A stretch of DNA of 64,000 bases. Origin: Lactarius indigo (taxonomy: Eukaryota > Basidiomycota > Agaricomycetes > Russulales > Russulaceae). The notes beneath the pieces were generated by a model. It was given only the letters and a program-made list of their open reading frames with translations. It had not been told where the DNA came from and ran no database searches. Of the stretch, positions 1 to 9,000 are shown piece by piece (the first letter of the stretch is position 1; the number at the start of each line of letters is the position of its first letter). Where the stretch lies: positions 140,479 through 204,478 of the forward strand of contig JAFKAC010000099.1 in the NCBI GenBank assembly GCA_025766275.1. Direction: 5' to 3'. Made by a program: the position numbers and the translations under genes.

Positions 1-449
1 GAAGACATACCTGGCACACAGCAGTGAGAGAACTGATGTGGACCAGGGCGTACAAGCAGTCTACTTATACTGTACAGAGGCGTGACACTAGTACAAGGAA
101 AGTAACTATGGGTCACAGAATACAAGGAGCGCATTGTTCTACAACAGGACAAAGGAGTGTGCATATGGAGAACAAGGCGTTATAGAACAAGAAGTGTCCA
201 GACTAAGATGATATCACAATGACATCACAATAAAGATATATCTAAAGAACAAAGACGTAGTACAATGACAAGTCCAGAGGAGTCCGCATGATGTCATAGT
301 ATATGATGTCATAGGTGACGCAATGATAAGTAATAGATTGTACAGATCAAAAGGTATCTAATCTACAAGTCCTGTATATCTAATCTACAGCAGTCCATGC
401 TGCAAGTCCGGTCCGTATGAGCCGCTAAGTGCGCAAGGGTCACTTATCA
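1..449. other. unassigned left edge
   Basis: I see no convincing gene here. The stretch lies 3' of the broken E1 gag fragment on the minus strand. Its boundary at about 449/450 is where similarity of the E1 gag reading frame to the gag of E3 stops. It may be degraded E1 interior or older flanking DNA; the sequence does not decide. Confidence 0.4.
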
Positions 450-618
450 ACAGACGGAACCTGGTAGGTCCGTTAAATTCTATGAAGTATCCGGTTTCTT
501 CTTGTCTTTCCCTCCAACTGGTGGCTTGTAAAAAGCGTGTGGGGATGTTGCGTTCTCCTCTCCTTGGGAGCGAATAGGGACGGAAGCTCGTCCACTGGTC
601 TCTTGTTGTTATGGCCAC
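450..618 (-). pseudogene. E1 gag N-terminal fragment
   Basis: About 56 codons on the minus strand match the start of the E3 gag, including TTRDQWTSFRPY and GYFIEFNGPTRFR. The match then ends abruptly, so the rest of gag has been deleted or replaced. The frame opens with GTG-GCC at 618, the same non-ATG start position seen in E2-E6. It is preceded by a primer-binding site and a minus-strand LTR, so this is the 5' end of a truncated Ty3/gypsy element (E1) closely related to E3. Confidence 0.75.
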
Positions 619-624
619 GATGGT

Positions 625-635
625 ATCTTGGTCTT
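625..635 (-). other. E1 primer-binding site (self-priming type)
   Basis: On the minus strand these 11 bases read AAGACCAAGAT. They lie two bases from the inner end of the E1 LTR and are identical to the E3 PBS. They are complementary to ATCTTGGTCTT inside the LTR, the inferred 5' end of the transcript. Confidence 0.7.
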
Positions 636-637
636 AA

Positions 638-971
638 TGTAACGTCGTCACGACGTTAGCTTGACTTGAGCTCGATAAAGGCGGTAACAACTTAGCGAAT
701 ATCCTGACACGACGACACGAAGGTCTGTGCTCTTGCCTTAGTGAATACGTGGAGGTACACCGGCAAGACTTGCTATCTCTGTACTAGGTCACGACAGGAG
801 TCGGACGCGATCTTGAAGACTCGAGAAGGAGAGAAAGAAGAGAAATAAGTGACGATTCAAGAAGACCAAGATGGCGTATCTTGGTCTTCACAAGACAGTT
901 TAAATACATATTCAGCAGGCTTTGAAGTGCTGCTACGAGTCACCGTAAGTAAGCGTCCAACATATTGCGTA
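638..971 (-). repeat. E1 LTR, inner part, interrupted by E2
   Basis: This is the reverse complement of the inner half of an E3-family LTR, starting TGTAACG, the complement of the usual CGTTACA end. It stops at 971 exactly where E2 begins. The remainder of the same LTR resumes at 16677 behind the E2 target duplication GCGTA. It includes the 12-bp inverted repeat around the inferred start site, with AAGACCAAGAT and ATCTTGGTCTT arms. Confidence 0.8.
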
Positions 972-1538
972 TGTTACGATTTTCTTGGACTCGTTTCTTT
1001 CCTTACCATTATTTCCTTCCCACACTATACGAGCCCTGTACGACTACGCGGACTTTACGATTACCCGGTTTCTATCACGCGCCTTGCTTATCGACGCTTT
1101 CTTTTGATAAAGCTTGACATGTGCCAGTTTCCGACCTGCTTCCTTTCACGCGCAACCCCGCGTGATCCTCCCTTGTTCCCGATATATCCCTGCTTTGTTC
1201 CCTTTATGCCCATTCCTTTCTTCCCTGGTTTGGCGATGGCACCATCTGTTTGTGATGGCCATACAATACGATTTCTATTTAACTCTAGTCATACCTAGCT
1301 TGTACGGTAGACTAGACTTCTTGTGTAATACTACACTCGTCTACGCGAAGTCTCCCTGACCCCGATCCTTGTTTCTGCTAGACCTTCGAGTCTTAGCTCT
1401 CCTCTATAGCCCAAGTGACACGCGTCCTTGTGGCTCTTGTGCATCATCTCTACTGAAGTCGAGCCTTTGAGCTTTGACTACCGCGCGATTGACTGACTTA
1501 GTACAGGTCGTACTTAACGCCCCTGTAGTGGCGTTACA
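972..1538 (+). repeat. E2 5' LTR
   Basis: This 567-bp direct repeat begins TGTTACG and ends GTTACA. It matches 16105-16671 with one visible difference, a CpG transition at 1422. TATA and the inferred transcription start divide it into a U3 of about 337 bp and an R-U5 of about 230 bp. Confidence 0.95.
1276..1319 (+). promoter_or_regulatory. E2 LTR promoter: TATA box and inferred transcript start
   Basis: TATTTAA at 1276-1282 lies 33 bp upstream of AGACTAGACTT (1309-1319). That 11-mer is the exact complement of the PBS at 1541-1551. By analogy with Tf1, where the mRNA 5' end is the primer, transcription should start at about 1309. The start is inferred from complementarity and spacing. Confidence 0.65.
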
Positions 1539-1540
1539 TT

Positions 1541-1551
1541 AAGTCTAGTCT
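1541..1551 (+). other. E2 primer-binding site (self-priming)
   Basis: AAGTCTAGTCT follows the 5' LTR after the dinucleotide TT. It does not begin TGG, so it is not a site for the 3' CCA end of a tRNA. It is complementary over exactly 11 nt to AGACTAGACTT in the LTR, and the next base does not pair. Confidence 0.75.
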
Positions 1552-1556
1552 CCACA

Positions 1557-3158
1557 GTGGCTCTCACCAGCCGAAGCCGAACACAGTTCGTCAAAGAGTA
1601 CCTGGAGCGGCATCCCTACGACGACCTAAGACCGTCTATTAAAGGAACCGCTCTTTGGAGGAACACCCCACACGACGAAGGGTACTACGTCTACGACCCC
1701 GACAAACTCACATACGAACCAATCGAGTATATCGAAGATCAACACATTTGGGCCTACGTTGCCTACTCCGATTCAAAACACTCCTGGTACTCCTATAAAC
1801 CCGTCCCTGCACACCTAGGCCTAGGACCAGGAAAAGGACAAATCAGCGCCATCGAGGCTGACTCCGACATCGAAGAACCATCTTCCGAACCCGATTTAGA
1901 CAACCCAACACTCACGCCTACCATCCAACGACCCGTGGACTTCGCATCATATGCCAACATGTCCACCACCCAACTCTCCACCACCCTCACCTCCTCGCAA
2001 CCAGCCGCAGGGTCCTCGACAGCGAATCCTGCAAGTAGTGGAGGACATCCTGTGGGAGGAAGTATGTCGACAAGCGGAGCAGGCGCTGCGGGAGGCACAG
2101 GAAGCCATCATGGAGGCGGTGCGCCTGGAGGTGGAGGCGGCGGAGCAGCAGCAGGACCCGCCGCTGGAGGACCTCCCCCACCAAACGGACGACTCGGAGG
2201 GAATCCTCCACCAGAATTCACCGGAGATCGAGAAGCCAGCAGAGCTTTCCTAAACGCCTTCGCACTCTACCGAGGAATGAACCCAAATGTCCAACAATTG
2301 ACCCTCCCTTACTCACGCGCCATGACCCTCCTCTCGTACATCCGAGGGCCATTAGTAGATGACTGGGTCGAAGAACAAATACAGTGGCTAGCCGACCAAT
2401 TGGCGGGAGGAGTGGCCATGAACGCCAAAAACCTATGGAACACTATCGAAACAAGGTTTATTCAGGCGTACACCGACACCACTCAACAACAAAAAGCCCG
2501 CCACGCCATTCAAACTTTACGAATGGACAAAGAAGACATCGACACCTACATAGCCAAGTTTTTTAACTTGGCCAATAAGGCAGGATACAACAAGGACGAG
2601 GCCACCACCCTGGAAATTTTCCAGAAAGGCCTCCCAAACGCACTAGTCATAAACGCAATCAAATTCCACCACCCTGTAGACTGGGACGACTGGAAAACAG
2701 CGGTTACGCTCCAACAAGCGGAGTATCTCCTTCTCAAAGACAGACTTACCAAAGGAAGGACAGACAAAAAGGGAGGAGCCTCCCGCGACCAATGGCTGAA
2801 CGCCCTCAACAAAACTAGGGACCCAAACGCAATGGACGTCAGCCGAACCCGCGCCAGAGCAGCAATAACGGAGGACGAAAAGAAGCTACTCCAAAAGGAA
2901 GGAAGATGTTTCCGATGCCGAGGGCAAGGACACATCTCCAGATTCTGCCCTCAAAAGACAACCACTACTGTTAAAACCGCAAGTACGAACGACCCTACTC
3001 CAACCACCGCCACTATCTCAATGACCGCGTCACGCCCTCTTTCCAACGAGGAGCAAGCCGACGCCCAAGTAGCGGCCTTGTTCGCCCAAACTCCGGAAGT
3101 ACGAGAACTAATGGTGGATAAACTCTTCGGACAAAAGAAGGATTTTCTGAACGCTTGA
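1557..3158 (+). CDS. E2 gag (capsid-nucleocapsid), GTG start
   Basis: The frame encodes 533 residues. The N-terminal module of about 100 residues is rich in W and Y. A Pro/Ser/Gly-rich linker (roughly 130-215) follows, and then a retrotransposon Gag capsid region with FLNAFALYRGMN and LLSYIRGPLVDDW. The C-terminus has one perfect CCHC zinc knuckle, CFRCRGQGHISRFC. No in-frame ATG lies near the start. The frame opens with GTG-GCT, with A at -3 and G at +4, and the inferred 248-nt leader has no ATG at all. Conservation of the upstream module argues that translation starts at this GTG, although that is inference. The end overlaps pol in the -1 frame at GGATTTT. Confidence 0.9.
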   Translation: MALTSRSRTQFVKEYLERHPYDDLRPSIKGTALWRNTPHDEGYYVYDPDKLTYEPIEYIEDQHIWAYVAYSDSKHSWYSYKPVPAHLGLGPGKGQISAIEADSDIEEPSSEPDLDNPTLTPTIQRPVDFASYANMSTTQLSTTLTSSQPAAGSSTANPASSGGHPVGGSMSTSGAGAAGGTGSHHGGGAPGGGGGGAAAGPAAGGPPPPNGRLGGNPPPEFTGDREASRAFLNAFALYRGMNPNVQQLTLPYSRAMTLLSYIRGPLVDDWVEEQIQWLADQLAGGVAMNAKNLWNTIETRFIQAYTDTTQQQKARHAIQTLRMDKEDIDTYIAKFFNLANKAGYNKDEATTLEIFQKGLPNALVINAIKFHHPVDWDDWKTAVTLQQAEYLLLKDRLTKGRTDKKGGASRDQWLNALNKTRDPNAMDVSRTRARAAITEDEKKLLQKEGRCFRCRGQGHISRFCPQKTTTTVKTASTNDPTPTTATISMTASRPLSNEEQADAQVAALFAQTPEVRELMVDKLFGQKKDFLNA

Positions 3159-3179
3159 ACCCGGCGGCCTGGGCTAGAG
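3140..3179 (+). promoter_or_regulatory. E2 gag-pol -1 frameshift signal
   Basis: GGATTTT at 3140-3146 is read as G-GAT-TTT in gag and lies four codons before the gag stop. A slip of -1 enters pol as GGA-TTT-TCT and continues into the conserved N-P-A-A-W-A-R-A stretch. Downstream a weak hairpin can form, GCTT with GAGC outside and CCC with GGG inside. The heptamer type is known from viral frameshifting. Use here is inferred. Confidence 0.65.
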
Positions 3180-3423
3180 CATTAAAACTTAGCGTGTACA
3201 ATAGCAGATTCCGATCCATGCAAATTCCAGTACTTTTCAAATCTGCTCACGCGATGGCCGAACGAAACGTTCTGGTAGACTCAGGCGCAACAGACAACTT
3301 CATAAGCGCGAACCTCCTAAAACAACTCAAGATAGCCTGGCTACCCACCGAACGCTCCATCAAAATATGGAACGTAGATGGAACCCACAACCAAGGAGGA
3401 GAAATCACGTCTTTTACCGACCT
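3140..3423 (+). CDS. E2 pol, 5' part: protease, interrupted by E3
   Basis: The N-terminal part of E2 pol is entered by -1 frameshift. It holds the aspartic protease active site LVDSGATDNF and the downstream IWNVDGTHN block. The frame is cut at 3423 by the 5' LTR of E3, and the target duplication GACCT (3419-3423) is repeated at 11313-11317. Removing E3 and one copy of the duplication restores a continuous reading frame into the second part at 11318, so E2 was intact until E3 arrived. Confidence 0.9.
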
Positions 3424-3963
3424 TGTCACGTTTTGGACTTTCTGTGTTATGGTACGACAGTGATTAGGACCCTTACTGTACCGGTTGCAACTACGGCGGT
3501 AAGGTAGATTAGTTGCGGACTTACTTACGGTGATACGGCGGTGCGATAGGTGATAAGATACGATAGCTGACTGATGACCGACGCCACTAGTACTGGTACT
3601 AGTAGTATTAGGGTTCGCGTTGTTTCTGCGATACGTTGGACGCTTACTTACTGTGACTCATAGCGGCGCTTCTAAGCCCGCTCGAATTGTATTTAACCTG
3701 CCTTGTGAAGACCAAGATACGCCATCTTGGTCTTCTTGAATCGTCACTTGTTTCCTTTTTTATTTGCGACTCAATCTCTCTCATCTCTGAACCATAACTT
3801 GGTGTCCAACTTCGTTTGTGACAAGATAAGACTAAAGCCTTGCCGGTGTACCTTCGCGTATTCACTAGGGCAAGCACACGGACCTCCGCGTCGTCGTGTC
3901 AAACGCTAAGTTGTTATCGCCTCCCCCGAGCTCAAGTCGAGCTGACGCTGTGACGGCGTTACA
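3424..3963 (+). repeat. E3 5' LTR
   Basis: This 540-bp LTR starts TGTCACG, ends GTTACA and is identical by eye to 10773-11312. U3 contains a near-perfect palindrome, ACTAGTAC-TG-GTACTAGT, at 3586-3603. The start site lies inside a 12-bp inverted repeat at 3707-3735. Confidence 0.95.
3690..3735 (+). promoter_or_regulatory. E3 LTR promoter and self-primer hairpin
   Basis: TATTTAA at 3690-3696 is 34 bp upstream of ATCTTGGTCTT (3724-3734), the inferred RNA 5' end. The same 11-mer is one arm of a perfect inverted repeat, GAAGACCAAGAT then ATCTTGGTCTTC with a 5-bp loop. A PBS-like sequence therefore also lies just upstream of the start. Confidence 0.65.
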
Positions 3964-3965
3964 TT

Positions 3966-3976
3966 AAGACCAAGAT
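3966..3976 (+). other. E3 primer-binding site (self-priming)
   Basis: AAGACCAAGAT lies two bases after the 5' LTR. It is complementary over exactly 11 nt to the inferred transcript 5' end, and no tRNA-type TGG is present. Confidence 0.75.
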
Positions 3977-3982
3977 CCCATC

Positions 3983-6034
3983 GTGGCTGTAACAACCAGA
4001 GACCAGTGGACCAGTTTCCGTCCATATTCGCTCCCAAGAAGAGGAGAACGCAACGTCCCCACGCGCTTTTTACAAGCCGCTAATTGGAGGGAAAGGCAAG
4101 AAGAGACTGGATACTTCGTCGAGTTTAACGGACCTAGCAGGTTCCGTCCAGTTGAGTTCAACTTCGATCATTTGTGCTGGGTAGAAGTTGCCTGGAACCC
4201 CGTAGACTCCCAGTGGGACGCTATACGACCAGCAGGACCCAGATATCGGTGCGATATCGACGCACGAGAACTCAATAGCCGCGCCGACTGGGGCCCTGTT
4301 GACGGGCAAGTACGAGAACATTCCACCGGAGAAGTAGTGTCGGAAGAGGAAGAACGAAGCCAAGAAGAAGACGAAGAGAGCGAAGGACGAGAGCCAAATC
4401 AAACTGAGACCAGCGGAGGAGCAATACAGGACCTCCTCATCGAACGAGCTGAGTCCGCACATATTACAGAACCCGAACCAATTCACATTAGGTCGCCAGC
4501 TATTATGGCAACCTTGACGCAAGCTATGGAGGAAGTCGCCATTGAAGAAGCACGTGCCATAAGAGCAGAAGCAAGAGACATCCTTATGCCCATCAATCCG
4601 GAGACCGGAGTACGAATGACCGCGGACGACGCCGCAATCTTTCGCGCCATCGGATCGGACAGGGGAGACCCCCCGTCCGAACGACGACCAGCTATGGAAC
4701 TACCTCCCGGGGTAGGAGGACCCAACGGAGATCCGCCACCCCCGCCGGGAGGAGGAATACCATTTGACTTACGAGGAACCGAACCACCGCGAGGACCACC
4801 CGCTGGACCACCAGGAGGCGGGGGCGGCGGAGGAGGAGGAGGTGGCGGAGACGCTGGAAGGGGAAGCCATCATAACGAGAAATTAACCGGCGAGCCACCC
4901 TCCATTTTCGATGGAGACAGACTTAAAGTAGACCAATTCCTGACGCAGTGGCACGTCTACTGGGGCATGAACTTGGACGCCCCTATCATGCGCAACGACT
5001 ACAGAAGATGCCTTCTGTTCCTGTCATACATCAAAGGCGGAGCGGTCAGCGAATGGGTCTTGTCCTTCCTGAACTGGCTCAACAGACAAATACAACGGGG
5101 AATCAGTCCCTACACCCGTGGTCTATGGGACGCCGTAGCGGACGGTTTCAGCCAGAGATTCGAAAACACGCTGGAACGCGAACAAGCACAAGCAATATTA
5201 CGGAAAGGGCTTAGAATGGTAGGAGAGGACATTGACAAGTACGTCAATGATTTCGAACAGCTCGCACGGAAGGCTCATTACCACCTCAATGAACCACAAA
5301 CCATCGACCTCTTCACATCGGGTCTGCCGAAGGAACTGTTCAAAAACGCGTTCCAGTTCGACGACCCGGTCACCTTCGACGATTGGAAGAGGGCCGTACT
5401 CAAACGGCAGAAAAACTACATCCATCTCAAAGCGAGGCTTAACGAGTACAAAAACACCCCTACACAACCCAAGAAACAGACCGGCAACGCAGGATGGACG
5501 CTTCCCCAAAACCTACAACAAACCAACCCCTGGGCCATGGACACCTCGGCCGATCGTGCCAAGGTACGACTGGCAGGATCTGAAGACGTCGACTTTAACA
5601 AGCTACCCCATCGTGATTGGCAAACGCCACCGTTCCTGCCAAGAGGAGGACCGGGCGCGAGAGGACGAGGAAGAGGGGGATCGAGAAGGGACCTAAGGAA
5701 CGTACTCTGTTACAACTGTCACGCTCCGGGACACCTCTCACGAAATTGCCCCCATCCGCGCGCACAAGGACATTGGCAAAACGCGCCATCCAGCAGTCGG
5801 ATGACCGAAACCACGTGGCACCAGGGACCCGTATCACAATACGAGCCCTCTCTGCCCGGGTACATGACCCCGGCACTGAGCGCAACACCAGCCCCTCAAA
5901 TTAAAGCGGCAAGTACGAAGACGGCAGGAGAACAAGCAAAGGAATGGCTCACACAGGTGGCCAATAGTACGGATGAAGTAAAGGACCTTATCCTCCAAGA
6001 TTTGTGGGGGAAAGAGGGTTTTCGGGACGCCTAA
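3983..6034 (+). CDS. E3 gag, GTG start
   Basis: The frame gives 683 residues. The N-terminal module (about 1-90) has RDQWTSFRPY, GYFVEFNGPSRFRPVEF and WDAIRPAG. An acidic Glu-rich stretch (about 115-135) and a Pro/Gly linker with a glycine run (about 235-295) follow. The capsid region has FLTQWHVYWGMN and LFLSYIKGGAVSEWV. An Arg/Gly-rich patch precedes one CCHC knuckle, CYNCHAPGHLSRNC. A TAA at 3965-3967 closes the frame upstream, and no ATG occurs in the 259-nt leader. The first in-frame ATG is near codon 175, inside gag. The conserved N-terminus therefore points to GTG at 3983 (CATC-GTG-G) as the start. Confidence 0.9.
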   Translation: MAVTTRDQWTSFRPYSLPRRGERNVPTRFLQAANWRERQEETGYFVEFNGPSRFRPVEFNFDHLCWVEVAWNPVDSQWDAIRPAGPRYRCDIDARELNSRADWGPVDGQVREHSTGEVVSEEEERSQEEDEESEGREPNQTETSGGAIQDLLIERAESAHITEPEPIHIRSPAIMATLTQAMEEVAIEEARAIRAEARDILMPINPETGVRMTADDAAIFRAIGSDRGDPPSERRPAMELPPGVGGPNGDPPPPPGGGIPFDLRGTEPPRGPPAGPPGGGGGGGGGGGGDAGRGSHHNEKLTGEPPSIFDGDRLKVDQFLTQWHVYWGMNLDAPIMRNDYRRCLLFLSYIKGGAVSEWVLSFLNWLNRQIQRGISPYTRGLWDAVADGFSQRFENTLEREQAQAILRKGLRMVGEDIDKYVNDFEQLARKAHYHLNEPQTIDLFTSGLPKELFKNAFQFDDPVTFDDWKRAVLKRQKNYIHLKARLNEYKNTPTQPKKQTGNAGWTLPQNLQQTNPWAMDTSADRAKVRLAGSEDVDFNKLPHRDWQTPPFLPRGGPGARGRGRGGSRRDLRNVLCYNCHAPGHLSRNCPHPRAQGHWQNAPSSSRMTETTWHQGPVSQYEPSLPGYMTPALSATPAPQIKAASTKTAGEQAKEWLTQVANSTDEVKDLILQDLWGKEGFRDA

Positions 6035-6055
6035 ACCCGTCAGTCTGGGTGAGGG
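6016..6055 (+). promoter_or_regulatory. E3 gag-pol -1 frameshift signal
   Basis: GGGTTTT (6016-6022) is read G-GGT-TTT in gag, a canonical X-XXY-YYZ slippery heptamer. Seven bases later, CCTAAACCCG can pair with TGGGTGAGGG across a 6-nt loop as a 5-bp stem, a 2x2 internal loop and a 3-bp stem. Gag stops at 6034 and pol continues in the -1 frame. Confidence 0.72.
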
Positions 6056-9000
6056 CTCTACAATGTAATTCTGTAATTGTGACAACGCGCTATCGATCTC
6101 TACGAATTCCAGTGACTGTCCGAACGAATTACCAAACGACTGAAGCAAACGCACTGGTCGACTCCGGAGCGACCGATAACTTTATCAAACCAAGTATGGC
6201 AGCCAAGGCAGGAATCCCGGTACAGGCGCTGGAAACGCCCCGCAAAATATGGAACATAGACAATACGGAAAACAAAGCTGGGTTGATCACTCATTACGTT
6301 AACCTAGAAGTGAAAACGCGTGGACAGGTGAAGAAAATGACCTTTCTGGCCACCGACCTCGGAAGCGAGGACATGGTGCTCGGCTATCCCTGGCTGAGCA
6401 CCTTCGAACCCACCATCAGCTGGGCTACGGCCACCACACACCCCGACGTACAACCCGTAGTGCTAGCCACTACGGAGGAACTACTTACCGCATCCACGGT
6501 GCGAGCCCTAATCACCGCGGAAAAGGAGGAGATCTTACAAGAACTGCATGAGGAAACTTTCGCACGAGCCACGACCTCGACGGAGTTGGCCATATTAGCG
6601 AAACAACAGCAGACGGCAGCCGTGTTGCCACCCGAATACGACGAGTTCAGTAGACTCTTTAACGAGCAGGCCTCACATCGTTTTCCCCCAGCTAGACCGT
6701 GGGATCACGCAATTGACTTCAAACCTTCAGCTCCGACGGCCATAGACTGCAAGATATACCCCATGACACAAAAGGAAGAAGGCGAACTCAGGGAGTTCTT
6801 AGACGAAAAACTGAAACAGGGCTACTTGCGCCCCTCCATATCCCCGTACGCGTCTTCCTTCTTTTTTATTAAAAAGAAGGACGGAAAACTACGCCCTGTG
6901 CAGGACTATCGAGTTATCAACTCACACACCATCCGCAATCAATACCCGCTACCGCTCATCCAAGACCTCATTCTGGATCTCAGCAACGCTCACATTTATA
7001 CCAAACTAGACATCCGGTGGGGCTACAACAACATACGCATCCGCGACGGAGATCAAGAGAAAGCGGCGTTCAAGACCAAATTCGGTCTCTTCGAACCAAC
7101 GGTCATGTTCTTTGGCCTCACCAACTCTCCGGCCACCTTCCAAGCGATGATGAATCACATCTATCGCGACACGATCGCGAAACACGAGCGCCTCGGCACT
7201 ACGATACGTGTCTATATGGATGATATTGGTATCGCGACTCATTTCGACCATGATTTAGCCGCTCATGTCTCGGCCGTCCGAGACGTCCTACGCGTCGCCA
7301 AAGAACACGATCTCTACTTCAAACTTGAGAAGTGCCTTTTCCATCAACCGCGAATGGATTACCTGGGGGTAATCCTTGAAAGGGGGGTAACTCGCATGGA
7401 CCCTGTAAAAGTTCAAGGCATTAAAGACTGGCCAACGCCCACGAAGGTCAAGGACGTTCGATCCTTCCTGGGCTTCTGTAACTTTTACAGACTTTTCATT
7501 CGCGGTTTCGCAAACCACGCAAAGCCGCTGACCAAACTAACACGGAAGGATGAAGAGTGGAGATGGACGGAAGTAGAAGAAGAGGCATTCAACACCCTGA
7601 AACGCCTCGTAACAGAAGAACCGGTACTCGCACATCCAGTCCTCCAGGACCCGTTCGAATTAGAGGTCGATGCCTCGGGATACGCGGTGGGAGCCGTACT
7701 CCTCCAGAGAAAAGCTGACGGAAAGCGACACCCAATAGGATATTACTCCGCAACGCTTTCGGAAGCCGAGCGCAACTACGACATCTACGACCTAGAACTA
7801 CTGGCCATAGTCAAGGCGTTGCGGAACTGGAGACCGCTACTCGCAGGAGCCCCACATAAGATCAAAATTTACTCGGATCACCTCAACCTGCAATACTGGA
7901 AGTCACCGCAGAAAATCAGCAGACGTGTCGCAAGGGAAGTATTAGAACTTTCCGAATACGACTTCGAGATTCACCACATCAAAGGGAAGAACAATGGACG
8001 AGCAGACGCGTTGTCGCGTCGACCGGACTACGACCAAGGAGCGGAGGACAATAGCGAAGTGGTGGTACTGCCACCGGAAGTCTTTGTCCGAGCCACTAAT
8101 ACGGCAAAGACGCTCACCCTCGACCCGAACCTGTTGCAGCCGCGACATCAACAAGACGAGGAAGTGATTAAGGTGTGGGTAGACCCCCACCAATTGAAGA
8201 AAATACAAGGAGAGTGGTATAAAGACGGCAGGTTCGTAATAACCGGACCAGCATCGACGCATCGCGTATTGATCCATGACCACCATGACTTGCCAATACA
8301 TGGCCATCCCGGGATCGCAAAAACACAACGAATCCTGGAGAGGCATTATTGGTGGCCGCGACTGCGCAAGGATGTATACGAATATGTCCAAGGGTGTGCG
8401 GAATGTCAACGAAACAAGGTAAACACGCGTCCTATACGAGCGGCACTACACCCCATCACACCAGTACTCGATGCGCTGCCCTTTCAAACGGTGGCAATCG
8501 ACTTCATTACCAAGCTGCCGACATCCGAAGGGCACGACAGCATCCTCACCATCACCGACCATGACTGCAGCAAAGCCTCAGTGTTTATACCATGCCGAGA
8601 GGAGATAACCGCCGAAGAAACCGCCGCGTTGTACGTCAATCATGTGTTTAAACGATTCGGACTACCGCGCAAAATCATCAGTGACCGAGACCCCCGCTTC
8701 ACATCCAAGTTTACAAGGGAGGCATGCCGAATTCTAGGGGTGCAGCAAAATATATCCACAGCGTATCACCCACGCACCGACGGACAGTCGGAAAGGACCA
8801 ACCAATGGCTGGAGCAATATTTACGCTTTTGGGTGAATGAACGCCAAGACAACTGGACCACGTATTTGCCAATAGCGGAGTTTGCACACAACAATTGGCC
8901 CCACGAGCACACGAAACAGTCGCCGTTCCAACTCCTGATGGGATACGACCCGCGAGCTGATTGGACCGATAAGCCATCCCCTATTCCCCAAGTAACCGCG

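Noticed and set aside
849..1298. 149-codon plus-strand ORF across the E1/E2 junction
   Set aside because: It runs from an E1 minus-strand LTR into an E2 LTR. It is chance reading through repeat DNA.
1541..1551. tRNA-primed PBS
   Set aside because: No PBS begins TGG, and each is complementary to the element's own inferred RNA 5' end, so self-priming fits better.
1545..1560. ATG of gag created by splicing at CACAG|TGGCT in E2
   Set aside because: E3, E4, E5 and E6 have no AG directly before TGG, so splicing cannot explain the shared GTG.
3644..3877. 77-codon minus-strand ORF repeated identically at 10993-11226
   Set aside because: It lies within the E3 LTRs, spans the inverted repeat at the start site and is identical only because the LTRs are. 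No coding signal.
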